Of a stretch of 64,000 bases of DNA, positions 35,397-43,371 are shown one piece after another. The notes beneath the pieces are model-generated. The model ran no database searches. It was given only the letters and a program-made list of their open reading frames with translations, and had not been told where the DNA came from. A program made the translations under genes and the position numbers. Numbering within the stretch: position 1 is the stretch's first letter; the number at the start of each line of letters is the position of its first letter. Source of the stretch: RBG-16-64-43 sp964353865. GTDB lineage: Bacteria > Chloroflexota > Anaerolineae > Anaerolineales > RBG-16-64-43. The stretch lies in assembly GCA_964353865.1 (NCBI GenBank), contig CAYGXJ010000031.1, positions 1-64,000 of the forward strand, written 5' to 3'.

Positions 35397-36455
35397 ATGT
35401 CCGAAAGCCCACTCGATTTCGAAGGCTACGCCTGCCCGCTGCCTTTCCCGCCCGGCGACCGCGTCGTTTTGGGGCACGGCTCGGGCGGACGTCTAAGCCG
35501 TGATTTGCTGACCCGCCTGTTCCTTCCGGCGCTGGGCTCGGCCGCTCCGCGTCACCTGGATGATTCTGCGGTCCTTCAGTTCGGCGGCGAGCTACTCGCC
35601 TTCACGACCGACTCGCACGTGGTGAGCCCGCTCTTCTTCCCGGGCGGCGACATCGGCCGGCTGGCAGTGTGCGGCACCGTCAACGATCTGGCCATGGTCG
35701 GGGCACGCCCGATTGCCCTGACCGCAGGCTTCGTGCTCGAAGAAGGCTTGGAGTTCGGCGAACTGGGGCGCATTCTCGAATCGATGGCGCAGGCCGCGCG
35801 CGAGGCCGGTGTCTACATCGCCGCCGGCGATACGAAAGTGGTCCAACGCGGCAGCGCCGACAAGTTGTTCATCAATACTTCCGGCGTGGGCTGGGTGGCT
35901 CCGGGCCAGGCCGTCTCCGGCGCCGGGGCGAAGCCGGGCGACGTGGTGCTACTCTCGGGACCGATCGGGGATCACGGCATGGCGGTCCTTTCCGCACGCG
36001 AGGACTTGGGGTTCGAGACCGATCTGGCGAGCGACGCGGCGCCGCTCAACCATCTGGTGCAAGCCATGCGCGAGGCCGGACCGGTGAATGCGCTGCGTGA
36101 CCCGACTCGCGGCGGGTTGGCCACTGCGCTCAAGGAGATCGCCGACCAATCGGGCGTATCGATCGAGCTTCACGAAAAGGCCATCCCTGTGCGGCCGGCG
36201 GTGCGCGCGGCCTGCGAGCTAATGGGCTTCGACCCGCTGCATGTGGCCAACGAGGGCAAGCTGGTGGCCTGCGTGCCGGCAGAGGCCTCCGAGCGCGTGC
36301 TCGAGGCGATGCGCGCCTCTCGCTATGGCGATGAGGCATGCCGCATCGGCGAGGTGGGCCACGGCGCAGCCGGCCGAGTGACGCTGCAGACGGCCATCGG
36401 CGGGACGCGCTTGATCGACATGCTTGCGGGAGAAATGCTTCCACGCATCTGCTAG
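35397..36455 (+). CDS. hypE: hydrogenase expression/formation protein HypE
   Basis: A 352-residue PurM-like ATPase that dehydrates the HypF-made thiocarbamate to thiocyanate. The glycine-rich start GHGSGGRLSRDL, the ATP-site LDDSAVLQFG and GTVNDLAMVGA, and the C-terminal PRIC with the cyanide-carrying terminal cysteine are all intact. It begins 3 nt after hypD and ends the hyp operon. Confidence 0.95.
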   Translation: MSESPLDFEGYACPLPFPPGDRVVLGHGSGGRLSRDLLTRLFLPALGSAAPRHLDDSAVLQFGGELLAFTTDSHVVSPLFFPGGDIGRLAVCGTVNDLAMVGARPIALTAGFVLEEGLEFGELGRILESMAQAAREAGVYIAAGDTKVVQRGSADKLFINTSGVGWVAPGQAVSGAGAKPGDVVLLSGPIGDHGMAVLSAREDLGFETDLASDAAPLNHLVQAMREAGPVNALRDPTRGGLATALKEIADQSGVSIELHEKAIPVRPAVRAACELMGFDPLHVANEGKLVACVPAEASERVLEAMRASRYGDEACRIGEVGHGAAGRVTLQTAIGGTRLIDMLAGEMLPRIC

Positions 36456-36545
36456 CCCTACGGCAACAACTCGAGGATCCCCCGCCCAACCCCATCGCAC
36501 TGAGGGGATTTGCTGGCCCGCAGCGAAATGCATCAACAATTGGCG

Positions 36546-36575
36546 GCCATCCTCATCCTGTCGCTTGAGGATGGC
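36546..36575 (+). terminator. possible terminator after hypE
   Basis: Perfect 10-bp arms around a 10-nt loop, 91 bp after hypE. No T-run follows, so a structured 3' end or a Rho-dependent stop is as likely as intrinsic termination. Confidence 0.4.
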
Positions 36576-36697
36576 ACTTGGCGAGCGTACCTTGGGCCAA
36601 AGCTGAACATGCCCAAGTCGGCCAACACAGCCCCCCGGGGGGACTGACAACAACGTCGCGCTAGGACATGTGCGGAATAAACGGCCGAATCCCCAGA

Positions 36698-36717
36698 TTG
36701 TGACGAAAATCCCTCAA
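36698..36717 (+). promoter_or_regulatory. Crp/Rex-like operator candidate, copy 2 (3b hydrogenase operon)
   Basis: TTGTGACGAAAATCCCTCAA matches the element at 53608-53627 at all but one position outside a 5-nt centre. The left half TTGTGA is the Rex half-site consensus; the right half is TCCCTCAA. It lies 107 bp before the hydrogenase beta gene. Confidence 0.6.
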
Positions 36718-36823
36718 AAGACCGATGGGTGTATGCCCGAAGAGCCATCCGAGGGCGCTAGACTGTTTTGAGGCGAATTCGGTCACTCTTGCCTCGACGC
36801 AGCAGAAACGGAGCCTGTGGACC

Positions 36824-37882
36824 ATGAATCCTATAGTCATCCCGAAGGCTGCTCTCGACGATTGGGTCAGGCTGCTTCGGTCGAGCTACCGAGTGGTAGC
36901 TCCAAAGCCTCTGCACGGCCAGCACGTGTTCGGCGAGGTCGGGTCGGCGAGCGAGTTCGACCTGGGCTATCCGACCAGCGTGCTGCCACCCAAGAAGTAC
37001 CTCTTCCCGGCGCGCGAGGACCTGCTGAAGTTCCGCACGGATGCGCAGCAAGTGGAGGCAACGCTCGACGGACCCCGCACGGTGGTTCTGGGCGTTCACA
37101 CGTGTGACTTGCACGCGATGCAGCTCCTGGATCGCGTCATGGCTACCGGTTACAGCGACCAGCACTACCTGGCGCACCGCAACAAGACCACGCTGGTGAG
37201 CGTGGAGTGCCTCAAGCCGTGCACCGCGGGTTCATTCTGCAAGAGCATGGGCACCCTCTCCACACCTGAGGCGTTCGATCTTCACCTGACCGACCTGGGT
37301 GACGCCTACGCGGCTGAGGTGGGCAGTGACCGCGGCGCGGCGCTGCTGGTCGGGCTCAAAGCGGCACGCCCCTTCGCCGACAAGGATACGGCGCGCCTCA
37401 ACCGCGTGATGAGCGACAAGTGGCCGCGCTTCCCGCTGCGGCTGGAGTTCGACGTGACCGAACTCCCCAGCTTGCTTTCGACATCCTACGACAGCGAGTT
37501 GTGGAAGGAACTGGGCGAGCGCTGCCTGGTCTGTGCCATGTGCACTAACGTGTGTCCCACGTGCTACTGCTTCAACGTGACGGACGAAGTGGACCTGACG
37601 CTCATGAACGGGCGGCGCGTACGCGAATGGGATTCGTGCCAGCTCGACAAGTTTGCCACGGTCGCCGGCGGGCATAACTTCCGCACCACGCGAGCGGCGC
37701 GGCAGAGGCATCGCTTCTTCCGCAAGGGGAAGTACCAGACCGATGCGTTCGGGCTGCTGGGCTGCGTGGGCTGCGGTCGATGCGCGGAAGCCTGCCTGGT
37801 GCACATCACGCCCGTCGACACCTTCAACGAACTCTACCGCCGCCAACACCAGCCGGCGGCCGCCACCCCGCAGGGAGGCTGA
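36824..37882 (+). CDS. hydB: group 3b [NiFe] hydrogenase beta subunit (4Fe-4S dicluster)
   Basis: A 352-residue iron-sulfur subunit homologous to sulfhydrogenase beta (HydB/HyhB) and anaerobic sulfite reductase subunit A. Two C-terminal [4Fe-4S] motifs are visible: CLVCAMCTNVCPTC near residue 230, and CVGCGRCAEACLVHI near 315, where the usual proline after the fourth cysteine is Leu. The N-terminal region with VLGVHTCDLHAMQLLD is typical of the family. It passes electrons between the small subunit and the flavin subunit encoded next. The ATG at 36824 fits family length; upstream frame extension overlaps the putative promoter. Confidence 0.9.
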   Translation: MNPIVIPKAALDDWVRLLRSSYRVVAPKPLHGQHVFGEVGSASEFDLGYPTSVLPPKKYLFPAREDLLKFRTDAQQVEATLDGPRTVVLGVHTCDLHAMQLLDRVMATGYSDQHYLAHRNKTTLVSVECLKPCTAGSFCKSMGTLSTPEAFDLHLTDLGDAYAAEVGSDRGAALLVGLKAARPFADKDTARLNRVMSDKWPRFPLRLEFDVTELPSLLSTSYDSELWKELGERCLVCAMCTNVCPTCYCFNVTDEVDLTLMNGRRVREWDSCQLDKFATVAGGHNFRTTRAARQRHRFFRKGKYQTDAFGLLGCVGCGRCAEACLVHITPVDTFNELYRRQHQPAAATPQGG

Positions 37883-37885
37883 CCC

Positions 37886-38740
37886 ATGGTCACAGCCCTC
37901 AAACAAACCTTGATCAACCCCTCCATCTATCTGCCGACCTACGGCGTGGTCCGCAGCGTCCGGCCGATGACGGGCATGGAAAAACTGTTCGACATCGCCC
38001 TGCCCGAGGGCATGAGCCTGGGGCACAAGCCCGGGCAGTTCGTGGAGGTCTCGCTCTTCGGCGTGGGTGAGGCGCCGATCAGCATTTGCTCTTCACCGAG
38101 CCGCAGTAATGGCAGCTTCCAGTTGTGCGTGCGACGGGCGGGTGATCTGACGGGCCTGCTGCACACGCTCACGCCCGGCTCGCCGATCGGGATTCGCGGA
38201 CCGTTCGGCACCGGCTTCCCGATCGAGCGCTTCCGCGGAAAGGACATGCTTTTCGCGCCGGGCGGCTTGGGCCTGGCGCCGCTGCGCTCGCTGATCAACC
38301 AGGTGCTCGACGAGCGCTCGGACTTCGGGCGGGTGATCATCTTGTATGGCGCGCGCAGCCCGGCCGAGTTGCTCTTCACCGACGAACTGGAAGCCTGGAA
38401 AGCGCGCGGCGATGTGGAAGTGCACTTGACAGTGGACCGCGGCGACGAGAACTGGAAGGGCAACGTGGGCGTCATCACCACGCTCTTCCCCAAGGTCGAG
38501 GTTCATCCACGCAACACGGTGGCGGTGACAGTGGGGCCGCCGGTGATGTACCGCTTCGTGCTCATGGAACTCCTGGGCAAGGGCCTCCCGGATGGCAACA
38601 TCTGGCTCTCGCTCGAGCGCCGCATGAAGTGCGGTGTGGGCAAGTGCGGTCATTGCCAGATCAACCATCTCTACGCCTGCCAGTCGGGCCCCTCCTTCTC
38701 TTACGCCCAGATCAAACACCTGGGGGAGGCTTTGGGATGA
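37886..38740 (+). CDS. hydG: group 3b hydrogenase gamma subunit (FAD/NAD(P)-binding)
   Basis: A 284-residue ferredoxin-NADP-reductase-like subunit that exchanges electrons with NAD(P). The FAD-binding part is in FVEVSLFGVGEAPISICSSPS, and the nucleotide-binding part in FAPGGLGLAPLRSLINQVL. A C-terminal [2Fe-2S] motif CGVGKCGHCQ...YACQSGP completes the family pattern. It starts 3 nt after the beta gene and overlaps the delta gene by 4 nt (ATGA). Confidence 0.92.
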   Translation: MVTALKQTLINPSIYLPTYGVVRSVRPMTGMEKLFDIALPEGMSLGHKPGQFVEVSLFGVGEAPISICSSPSRSNGSFQLCVRRAGDLTGLLHTLTPGSPIGIRGPFGTGFPIERFRGKDMLFAPGGLGLAPLRSLINQVLDERSDFGRVIILYGARSPAELLFTDELEAWKARGDVEVHLTVDRGDENWKGNVGVITTLFPKVEVHPRNTVAVTVGPPVMYRFVLMELLGKGLPDGNIWLSLERRMKCGVGKCGHCQINHLYACQSGPSFSYAQIKHLGEALG

Positions 38741-39516
38741 GCGCCAAACCCAAGATCGCATTCTACGAATTCACCAGCTGCGAAGGCTGCCAACTGACCG
38801 TGGTCGACTCGCTGCAGCTCTACCCCGAGCTGCTGGAGGCCGTGGATATCGTCCGCTTTCGCGAGGCGATGAGCGAGAAGGGCGACGACTTCGCCATCGC
38901 TTTCATCGAAGGCTCATGCTCACGGCCGAGCGATGAAGCGCCGATCAAAGCCATCCGTGAGAAGGCGGCCCTGGTCGTTGCGCTCGGCGCGTGCGCCCAC
39001 CTGGGCGGGATCAACACCATCCGCAACCGTCACGATCTGGGCGAGGTGCGCCGCTTCGTGTACGGCGACAAGGCCGAGTGGTACGACACCTACCCGGCCC
39101 GGCCGATCTCGGCGGTGATCAAGGTGGATGCGGCTATCCCCGGCTGCCCGATCGATCGCCATGAGTTCGTGCGCACGGTGAAGCGCCTGTTGCAGGGCCG
39201 CGCCCCCGAACTGCCGGACTACCCGCTGTGCGTCGAGTGCAAGCTCAAAGAAAACGTGTGCCTGTACCTGCGCGGCACAACCTGCCTGGGCCCGATCGTG
39301 CGCGCCGGGTGCGATGCCATCTGCCCGACCTACGGCGACTCGTGTGAGGGCTGCCGCGGGCTGGTGCCCAACCCGAACATCGAGCATCTCAAAGAGGTGC
39401 TCAGCGAACATGGGCTGAGCGTGGACCAGACGCTGGCCAAGATGACGCAATTCCTGACCTACCAGGTTATGGAAATGGAGGCGGCAGGCCATGGCGACCC
39501 CCAACCTGCGCATTGA
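38737..39516 (+). CDS. hydD: group 3b hydrogenase delta (small) subunit
   Basis: A 259-residue small subunit carrying the electron-relay clusters. The proximal cluster cysteines are in TSCEGCQLTVVD near residue 13, GACAHLGG near 85, and PGCPIDRHEF near 132. Further cysteines CVECKLKENVC, TCLGP, GCDAICP and CEGCRGL bind the medial and distal clusters. The ATG overlaps the gamma stop (ATGA), and its 3' end overlaps the alpha gene by 26 bp. Confidence 0.93.
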   Translation: MSAKPKIAFYEFTSCEGCQLTVVDSLQLYPELLEAVDIVRFREAMSEKGDDFAIAFIEGSCSRPSDEAPIKAIREKAALVVALGACAHLGGINTIRNRHDLGEVRRFVYGDKAEWYDTYPARPISAVIKVDAAIPGCPIDRHEFVRTVKRLLQGRAPELPDYPLCVECKLKENVCLYLRGTTCLGPIVRAGCDAICPTYGDSCEGCRGLVPNPNIEHLKEVLSEHGLSVDQTLAKMTQFLTYQVMEMEAAGHGDPQPAH

Positions 39517-40783
39517 TGTCCACCACGTGACCCGCGTCGAAGGCCACGGCAACATCGTCGTCGACGTGCGGAACGGCCAGCTCAAACAGTGCGACCTGGA
39601 GATCGTAGAGACTCCACGATTCTTCGAAGCCATGCTGCGCGGCCGGCCGTACGGCGAATCGTCGCACATCACCTCGCGCATTTGCGGCATCTGCGCGGTG
39701 GGGCATGCCACCGCCTCCCTGCGCGCGACCGAGAACGCGCTGGGCGTCGTGCCGAGCGAGCAGACCGTGCTGCTGCGCAAGCTCAACTTCCACGGGGAGA
39801 TGCTCGACAGCCACATCCTGCACGCCTATATGCTCATCGCCCCCGACCTCTTGGGCGTGGGCAGCGTGATCCCGCTCGCCAAGAGCGCGCCCGATGTTGT
39901 GTTGCGCGCGCTGCGCATGAAGAAGCTGGCCGGCGACCTGTGCGCCGCCCTTTGCGGGCGGCACACCCACCCCATCGCGATGACGGTGGGCGGTTTCACG
40001 CACTTCCCTAGCCGCCTGCAGCTGGAAGAATTGCGCGAGCGGCTCATCGCCATGCGTCCGGACGTAGAGGCCACGGTCGAGCTGTTCACCCAGCTCAAGC
40101 TGCCGGCCTTCGAGCGCGACACCGAATATGTGGCGCTGCGCGCCAAGGGCGAGTACTGCTACATCGACGGCGAGATCGCTTCAAGCGACGGCGGCGCACT
40201 GCCCCTCACCGAGTACCGCAAGGTCACCAACGAATACCTGGTGCAGCACTCATCGGCCAAGCGCACGCACCACAAGCGCGAGTCGTACATGGTCGGCGCG
40301 CTGGCGCGCTTTAATATCAACTTCGACGAGCTGCACCCCAAGGCCAAATCGGCCGCGGCGGCAATCGGGCTCAAGCCCAAGGTGACCAACCCGTACCTGA
40401 ACACGGCCGCGCAAGTGGTGGAAATCGTCCACTGCACCGAAGATGCCATCCGCTTGTGCGATGTGCTGATCAAGCGCGGCATCACCTGGGAAGAGCCGGT
40501 AAAACCCGCGCGCCTGAGCGGCGAAGGCGTGGGCGCATGCGACGTGCCGCGCGGCACGCTCTTCCACAATTACGTCATTGCCGGTGGACTGGTGACCGGT
40601 GCCAACTGCATCATCCCGACCGGCCAGAACTTGAACAACATCGAAGCCGACATGCGCGCGTTGGTGCCGACGATGCTCGACCGCAAGCCGCCGGAGATAA
40701 CCTTGGCGCTGGAGATGCTGGTGCGCGCCTACGCCCCGTCCATTTCGTGCTCGACCCACCTGCTCGATGTCCGCTTTGAGTAG
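39491..40783 (+). CDS. hydA: group 3b hydrogenase alpha (large) subunit with altered C-terminal nickel motif
   Basis: A 430-residue catalytic subunit. The N-terminal HVTRVEGHG and L1 motif RICGICAVGH (Cys65, Cys68, His72) are normal. In the C-terminal L2 motif the expected DPCxxCxxH reads APSISCSTH: Asp is Ala415 (GCC) and the first nickel cysteine is Ser417 (TCC at 40739-40741), while Cys420 and His423 remain. Only seven residues follow His423. The rest of the frame is intact and overlaps genes on both sides, so this is not an obvious pseudogene. Either activity is modified or lost, or this sub-lineage uses serine. A sequencing error would have to hit two codons. Confidence 0.88.
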   Translation: MATPNLRIDVHHVTRVEGHGNIVVDVRNGQLKQCDLEIVETPRFFEAMLRGRPYGESSHITSRICGICAVGHATASLRATENALGVVPSEQTVLLRKLNFHGEMLDSHILHAYMLIAPDLLGVGSVIPLAKSAPDVVLRALRMKKLAGDLCAALCGRHTHPIAMTVGGFTHFPSRLQLEELRERLIAMRPDVEATVELFTQLKLPAFERDTEYVALRAKGEYCYIDGEIASSDGGALPLTEYRKVTNEYLVQHSSAKRTHHKRESYMVGALARFNINFDELHPKAKSAAAAIGLKPKVTNPYLNTAAQVVEIVHCTEDAIRLCDVLIKRGITWEEPVKPARLSGEGVGACDVPRGTLFHNYVIAGGLVTGANCIIPTGQNLNNIEADMRALVPTMLDRKPPEITLALEMLVRAYAPSISCSTHLLDVRFE

Positions 40784-41306
40784 CCTCACCGAAACGCACG
40801 CGCCCGAACTGGGGCGCGAGACCCGGCCGGCACCGGCCAGCACGACGCTGGTCCTGGGGCTGGGCAACGAATTGCGCGGCGACGACGGAATAGGGCCGGC
40901 CGTGATCCGTGCGCTGGCCGCACGCCGCGACCTGCCTGCTCAGGTGACCGTGCTCGATGGCGGGCTGGCGGGCGTGGAGACGGTACTGCTCCTCAAGGAT
41001 GTGGTGCGGGCGATCGTTGTGGATGCCGCCGAACAGGGCCTGGCGCCGGGGGAGTGGCGGCGCCTGCCGGTGGCCGCTGTGCTGGGGCACGCGGCGCGCG
41101 AGGGCGGCGGATCGTGGCATGCCGCCGGTTTGGCGCAGGCCCTGGCCCTGGGTCAGGCGCTCGACACTTTGCCGCCGCACGTTGTTGTGTACGCGGTTCA
41201 ACCGCTGCGAGCCGACTACTCGCCCGGTTTGAGTGAACCTGTGCAAGCCGCAATCCCGACGCTGTGTGAGCAGATTCTCTCGGACCTACTTACACCCACC
41301 GCATGA
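40767..41306 (+). CDS. hydrogenase maturation endopeptidase (M52 family)
   Basis: A 179-residue HycI/HyaD-type protease that removes the C-terminal peptide of a large subunit after nickel insertion. The motif LVLGLGNELRGDDGIGPAV near residue 28 gives the nickel-sensing acidic residues; DGGLAGVE and the later histidine SWHAAGLAQAL are in the expected places. Its ATG lies 16 bp inside the end of hydA, so the natural substrate is presumably HydA. The first 25 residues are an unconserved extension. Confidence 0.88.
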   Translation: MSALSSLTETHAPELGRETRPAPASTTLVLGLGNELRGDDGIGPAVIRALAARRDLPAQVTVLDGGLAGVETVLLLKDVVRAIVVDAAEQGLAPGEWRRLPVAAVLGHAAREGGGSWHAAGLAQALALGQALDTLPPHVVVYAVQPLRADYSPGLSEPVQAAIPTLCEQILSDLLTPTA

Positions 41307-41316
41307 GGATGATCCG

Positions 41317-41727
41317 ATGGCCAAGATACTGATCATCGACGACGACCCGGATATGGTACTGGCGACGCGCATGTGCCTGGAAGGCGCGGGGCACAAGGTG
41401 ATCAGCGCACCCAACGGCGCGGCGGGCTTGAAGCAGGTGAAGGCCGAACACCCGGATCTGATCGTGCTGGACGTGATGATGGATTCGGCGACCGAGGGAT
41501 TCCAAGTTGCGCTGGCCCTGCGCAAACCCGAACCCGGGTCGGAGTACGAGGGCTTCCGCTCGATCCCCATTGTGATGCTGACCGCGATCCACAGCACGAC
41601 CCCGCTGCGCTTCGGCCCCGAGCAGGATTATTTGCCGGTGGATGCCTTCGTCGACAAGCCGATCAAGCCGGAGGATTTTCTGGCGAAGGTCAACGGGCTG
41701 CTCAAGGTGAACCCCCCGGCCAAGTGA
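41317..41727 (+). CDS. single-domain response regulator (receiver only)
   Basis: A 136-residue CheY-like receiver: ILIIDDDPDMVLATRMCLE (acidic pocket), LIVLDVMMDSATEG (phospho-acceptor Asp near residue 52), VMLTAIHS (Thr) and FVDKPIKPEDFL (Lys). There is no output domain. It begins 10 nt after the hydrogenase protease gene, so it is probably co-transcribed with the hydrogenase. No histidine kinase is adjacent. It may couple redox or energy signalling to another partner. That is inference. Confidence 0.9.
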   Translation: MAKILIIDDDPDMVLATRMCLEGAGHKVISAPNGAAGLKQVKAEHPDLIVLDVMMDSATEGFQVALALRKPEPGSEYEGFRSIPIVMLTAIHSTTPLRFGPEQDYLPVDAFVDKPIKPEDFLAKVNGLLKVNPPAK

Positions 41728-41924
41728 CGGGAGGCGAACCGCACGTTGGCGTGAGCGCGGACGGGGTTGCCTCTCCTCGTCGACTCGAAGCCCGGATGCC
41801 TCAGAATATCGTGGGCACTCGCTTGCGCGTGCCCTGCTGGATATCGGCCCCAAGTTCCTGCCCAGATACTACAGGCGGAACCAGGCCAAATGGCACGCAA
41901 GGCCCGATTCACCCCTGCCCAGCG

Positions 41925-41952
41925 TTGACACCCCCAGTGGAACCCGTATAAT
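41925..41952 (+). promoter_or_regulatory. consensus promoter for tRNA-Arg
   Basis: TTGACA (41925-41930), 16 nt, TATAAT (41947-41952): both hexamers perfect, the strongest promoter in the window. Expected start is near 41959, about 68 nt before the tRNA. Confidence 0.85.
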
Positions 41953-42026
41953 TCCAGTGTTCCGAACACGGGTTCGCCCGCACCGGCTGTGCCCGGGCGA
42001 CCCAAACCCGGCACGCTGCGTGTCTT

Positions 42027-42099
42027 GCCCCCGTAGCTCAAAGGATAGAGCGGCTGACTTCGAATCAGTAGGCTGGGGGTTCGAGTCCCTCCGGGGGCG
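42027..42099 (+). tRNA. tRNA-Arg (TCG anticodon)
   Basis: The acceptor stem GCCCCCG (42027-42033) pairs with CGGGGGC (42092-42098). The anticodon stem-loop GCTGA/CTTCGAA/TCAGT gives TCG, and the T-loop is TTCGAGT. Discriminator G is followed by CCT, so CCA is not encoded, unlike the Gln and Val genes here. Confidence 0.94.
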
Positions 42100-42228
42100 C
42101 CTCGATTGCGTGCACGAAAGCCCGTTCGGCCGCGGGTCCAACTTCATGGCCGCCGACACATCCCATCCGCACTGGCCGCACGACCTTGAGGTCCAGCGGC
42201 CGAAGTCGTCCGGAGCCTGATCCCACTC

Positions 42229-43296
42229 ATGCGTCACTCGCGCCTCTTGCTTTTCGGGCCGGAAACCCGAAAGCTGGAACTGCTTATGACTCCGCTCAAC
42301 CGGCTCGAGCTATCGCTCGACGACGGGCCGCTGGGGCGGGCGTTGGCCATCGCCCGCGACGACCTGAAGCGCGTGCGCCTCAAGCACCTGATTCCGAACT
42401 TCTACCTCTCCACCGGCTACGGCACGGTCGAGGGCACGACCAACGTTGCCGTGGGGTTCTACGACACGCACTACCTGCTGCGCGAATTGCATCGCGAGTT
42501 CCGCCGTTGGCTGTATTCACCCGAGGAGATCGCCTCGACCGTGCGCCACGAGCTCGGCCACGCTTTTTGCTACGCTTACAAACTGTACCGCCGCAAGGAT
42601 TTCCGCGAGACGTTCCACGTGCGCGGGAACTTCTTTCGTTCGTACCCGGCCACTAATCGCTATGTCGAGCGGGCCAACCCATGGAGCCGCGACTACGTCA
42701 ACCCCCTCGGCGACCACTATGCGCAAAAGCATCCAGATGACGACTTTGCCGAGACCTTTTCGGTGTGGCTCACACCGCGCTCGAATTGGCGCCGTTTGTA
42801 CCGCCGCTTCCCGGGCGCGCTGCTCAAGCTGCAATACGTTGATCGTATTGTTCAGGAACTTCACAATCGCACGCCGGATGCAGAGAATGATGCGCTGCTG
42901 CTCGACGAACCGTTGACCGGCGTCTCGCTGACGCTGGCCGCCTTTCTCAAAGCCTCCCCTACTCGCTACCGGCGGCGGGCCCAGGGCTACGTCGACCCAG
43001 ACCTGCGGCGCATGTTCACACGCGCTTCAGCGCGGACGAGCGCGTCGCGAGCCTACCTCACGGCCGCGTCGCTGATCAAGGGCAATCGACCCTACATCTT
43101 GAACCGGGTCGCGTCCTGGGCGGGTGTGGACTCGCAAGTGATCCTCGATCTCATTGAGAAGTGCGGTGAGCGCTCGCAAGCTCTCGACCTGCTGGTGCGG
43201 CGTGACGACCGGGAAAGCAAACTGGTGGAGGTGGTTGCCTACGTCTCCACCCACTGTGCCTACTACGCCTCGACAGGACGGTTCTTTCCAGAGTAG
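42229..43296 (+). CDS. putative zinc metallopeptidase (HExxH zincin)
   Basis: A 355-residue protein with the zinc motif HELGH at about residues 107-111 and a probable third ligand in DDDFAETFSVWL (Glu175), a gluzincin-like arrangement. There is no signal peptide or membrane helix, so it is probably cytoplasmic. The C-terminal 120 residues are basic and helical with no recognised domain. It resembles the uncharacterised 'putative zinc-binding metallopeptidase' group. The substrate is unknown. It stands alone between tRNA-Arg and the converging glycosyltransferase gene. Confidence 0.7.
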   Translation: MRHSRLLLFGPETRKLELLMTPLNRLELSLDDGPLGRALAIARDDLKRVRLKHLIPNFYLSTGYGTVEGTTNVAVGFYDTHYLLRELHREFRRWLYSPEEIASTVRHELGHAFCYAYKLYRRKDFRETFHVRGNFFRSYPATNRYVERANPWSRDYVNPLGDHYAQKHPDDDFAETFSVWLTPRSNWRRLYRRFPGALLKLQYVDRIVQELHNRTPDAENDALLLDEPLTGVSLTLAAFLKASPTRYRRRAQGYVDPDLRRMFTRASARTSASRAYLTAASLIKGNRPYILNRVASWAGVDSQVILDLIEKCGERSQALDLLVRRDDRESKLVEVVAYVSTHCAYYASTGRFFPE

Positions 43297-43325
43297 CGAA
43301 CGGGCGTCCAACATGCTGACGACAA

Positions 43326-43347
43326 GCGGCCGAGGGTCCTCGGCCGC
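43326..43347. terminator. bidirectional terminator hairpin
   Basis: A perfect GC-rich stem (43326-43334 with 43339-43347) and a 4-nt loop in the 75-bp gap between two converging genes. Confidence 0.6.
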
Positions 43348-43371
43348 AAATCGTTCGAAACCGCACCTGAG

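Larger units (their letters stand above)
36456..36823. other. intergenic region before the group 3b hydrogenase operon
   Basis: 368 bp with no credible gene. A hairpin with 10-bp arms (36546-36555/36566-36575) may end the hyp transcript. A Crp/Rex-like element occupies 36698-36717, and a -10-like TGTATG lies at 36730-36735. Confidence 0.5.

Noticed and set aside
40739..40741. Possible selenocysteine codon at the nickel site of HydA
   Set aside because: The codon is TCC, not TGA, and no in-frame TGA occurs before the normal stop.
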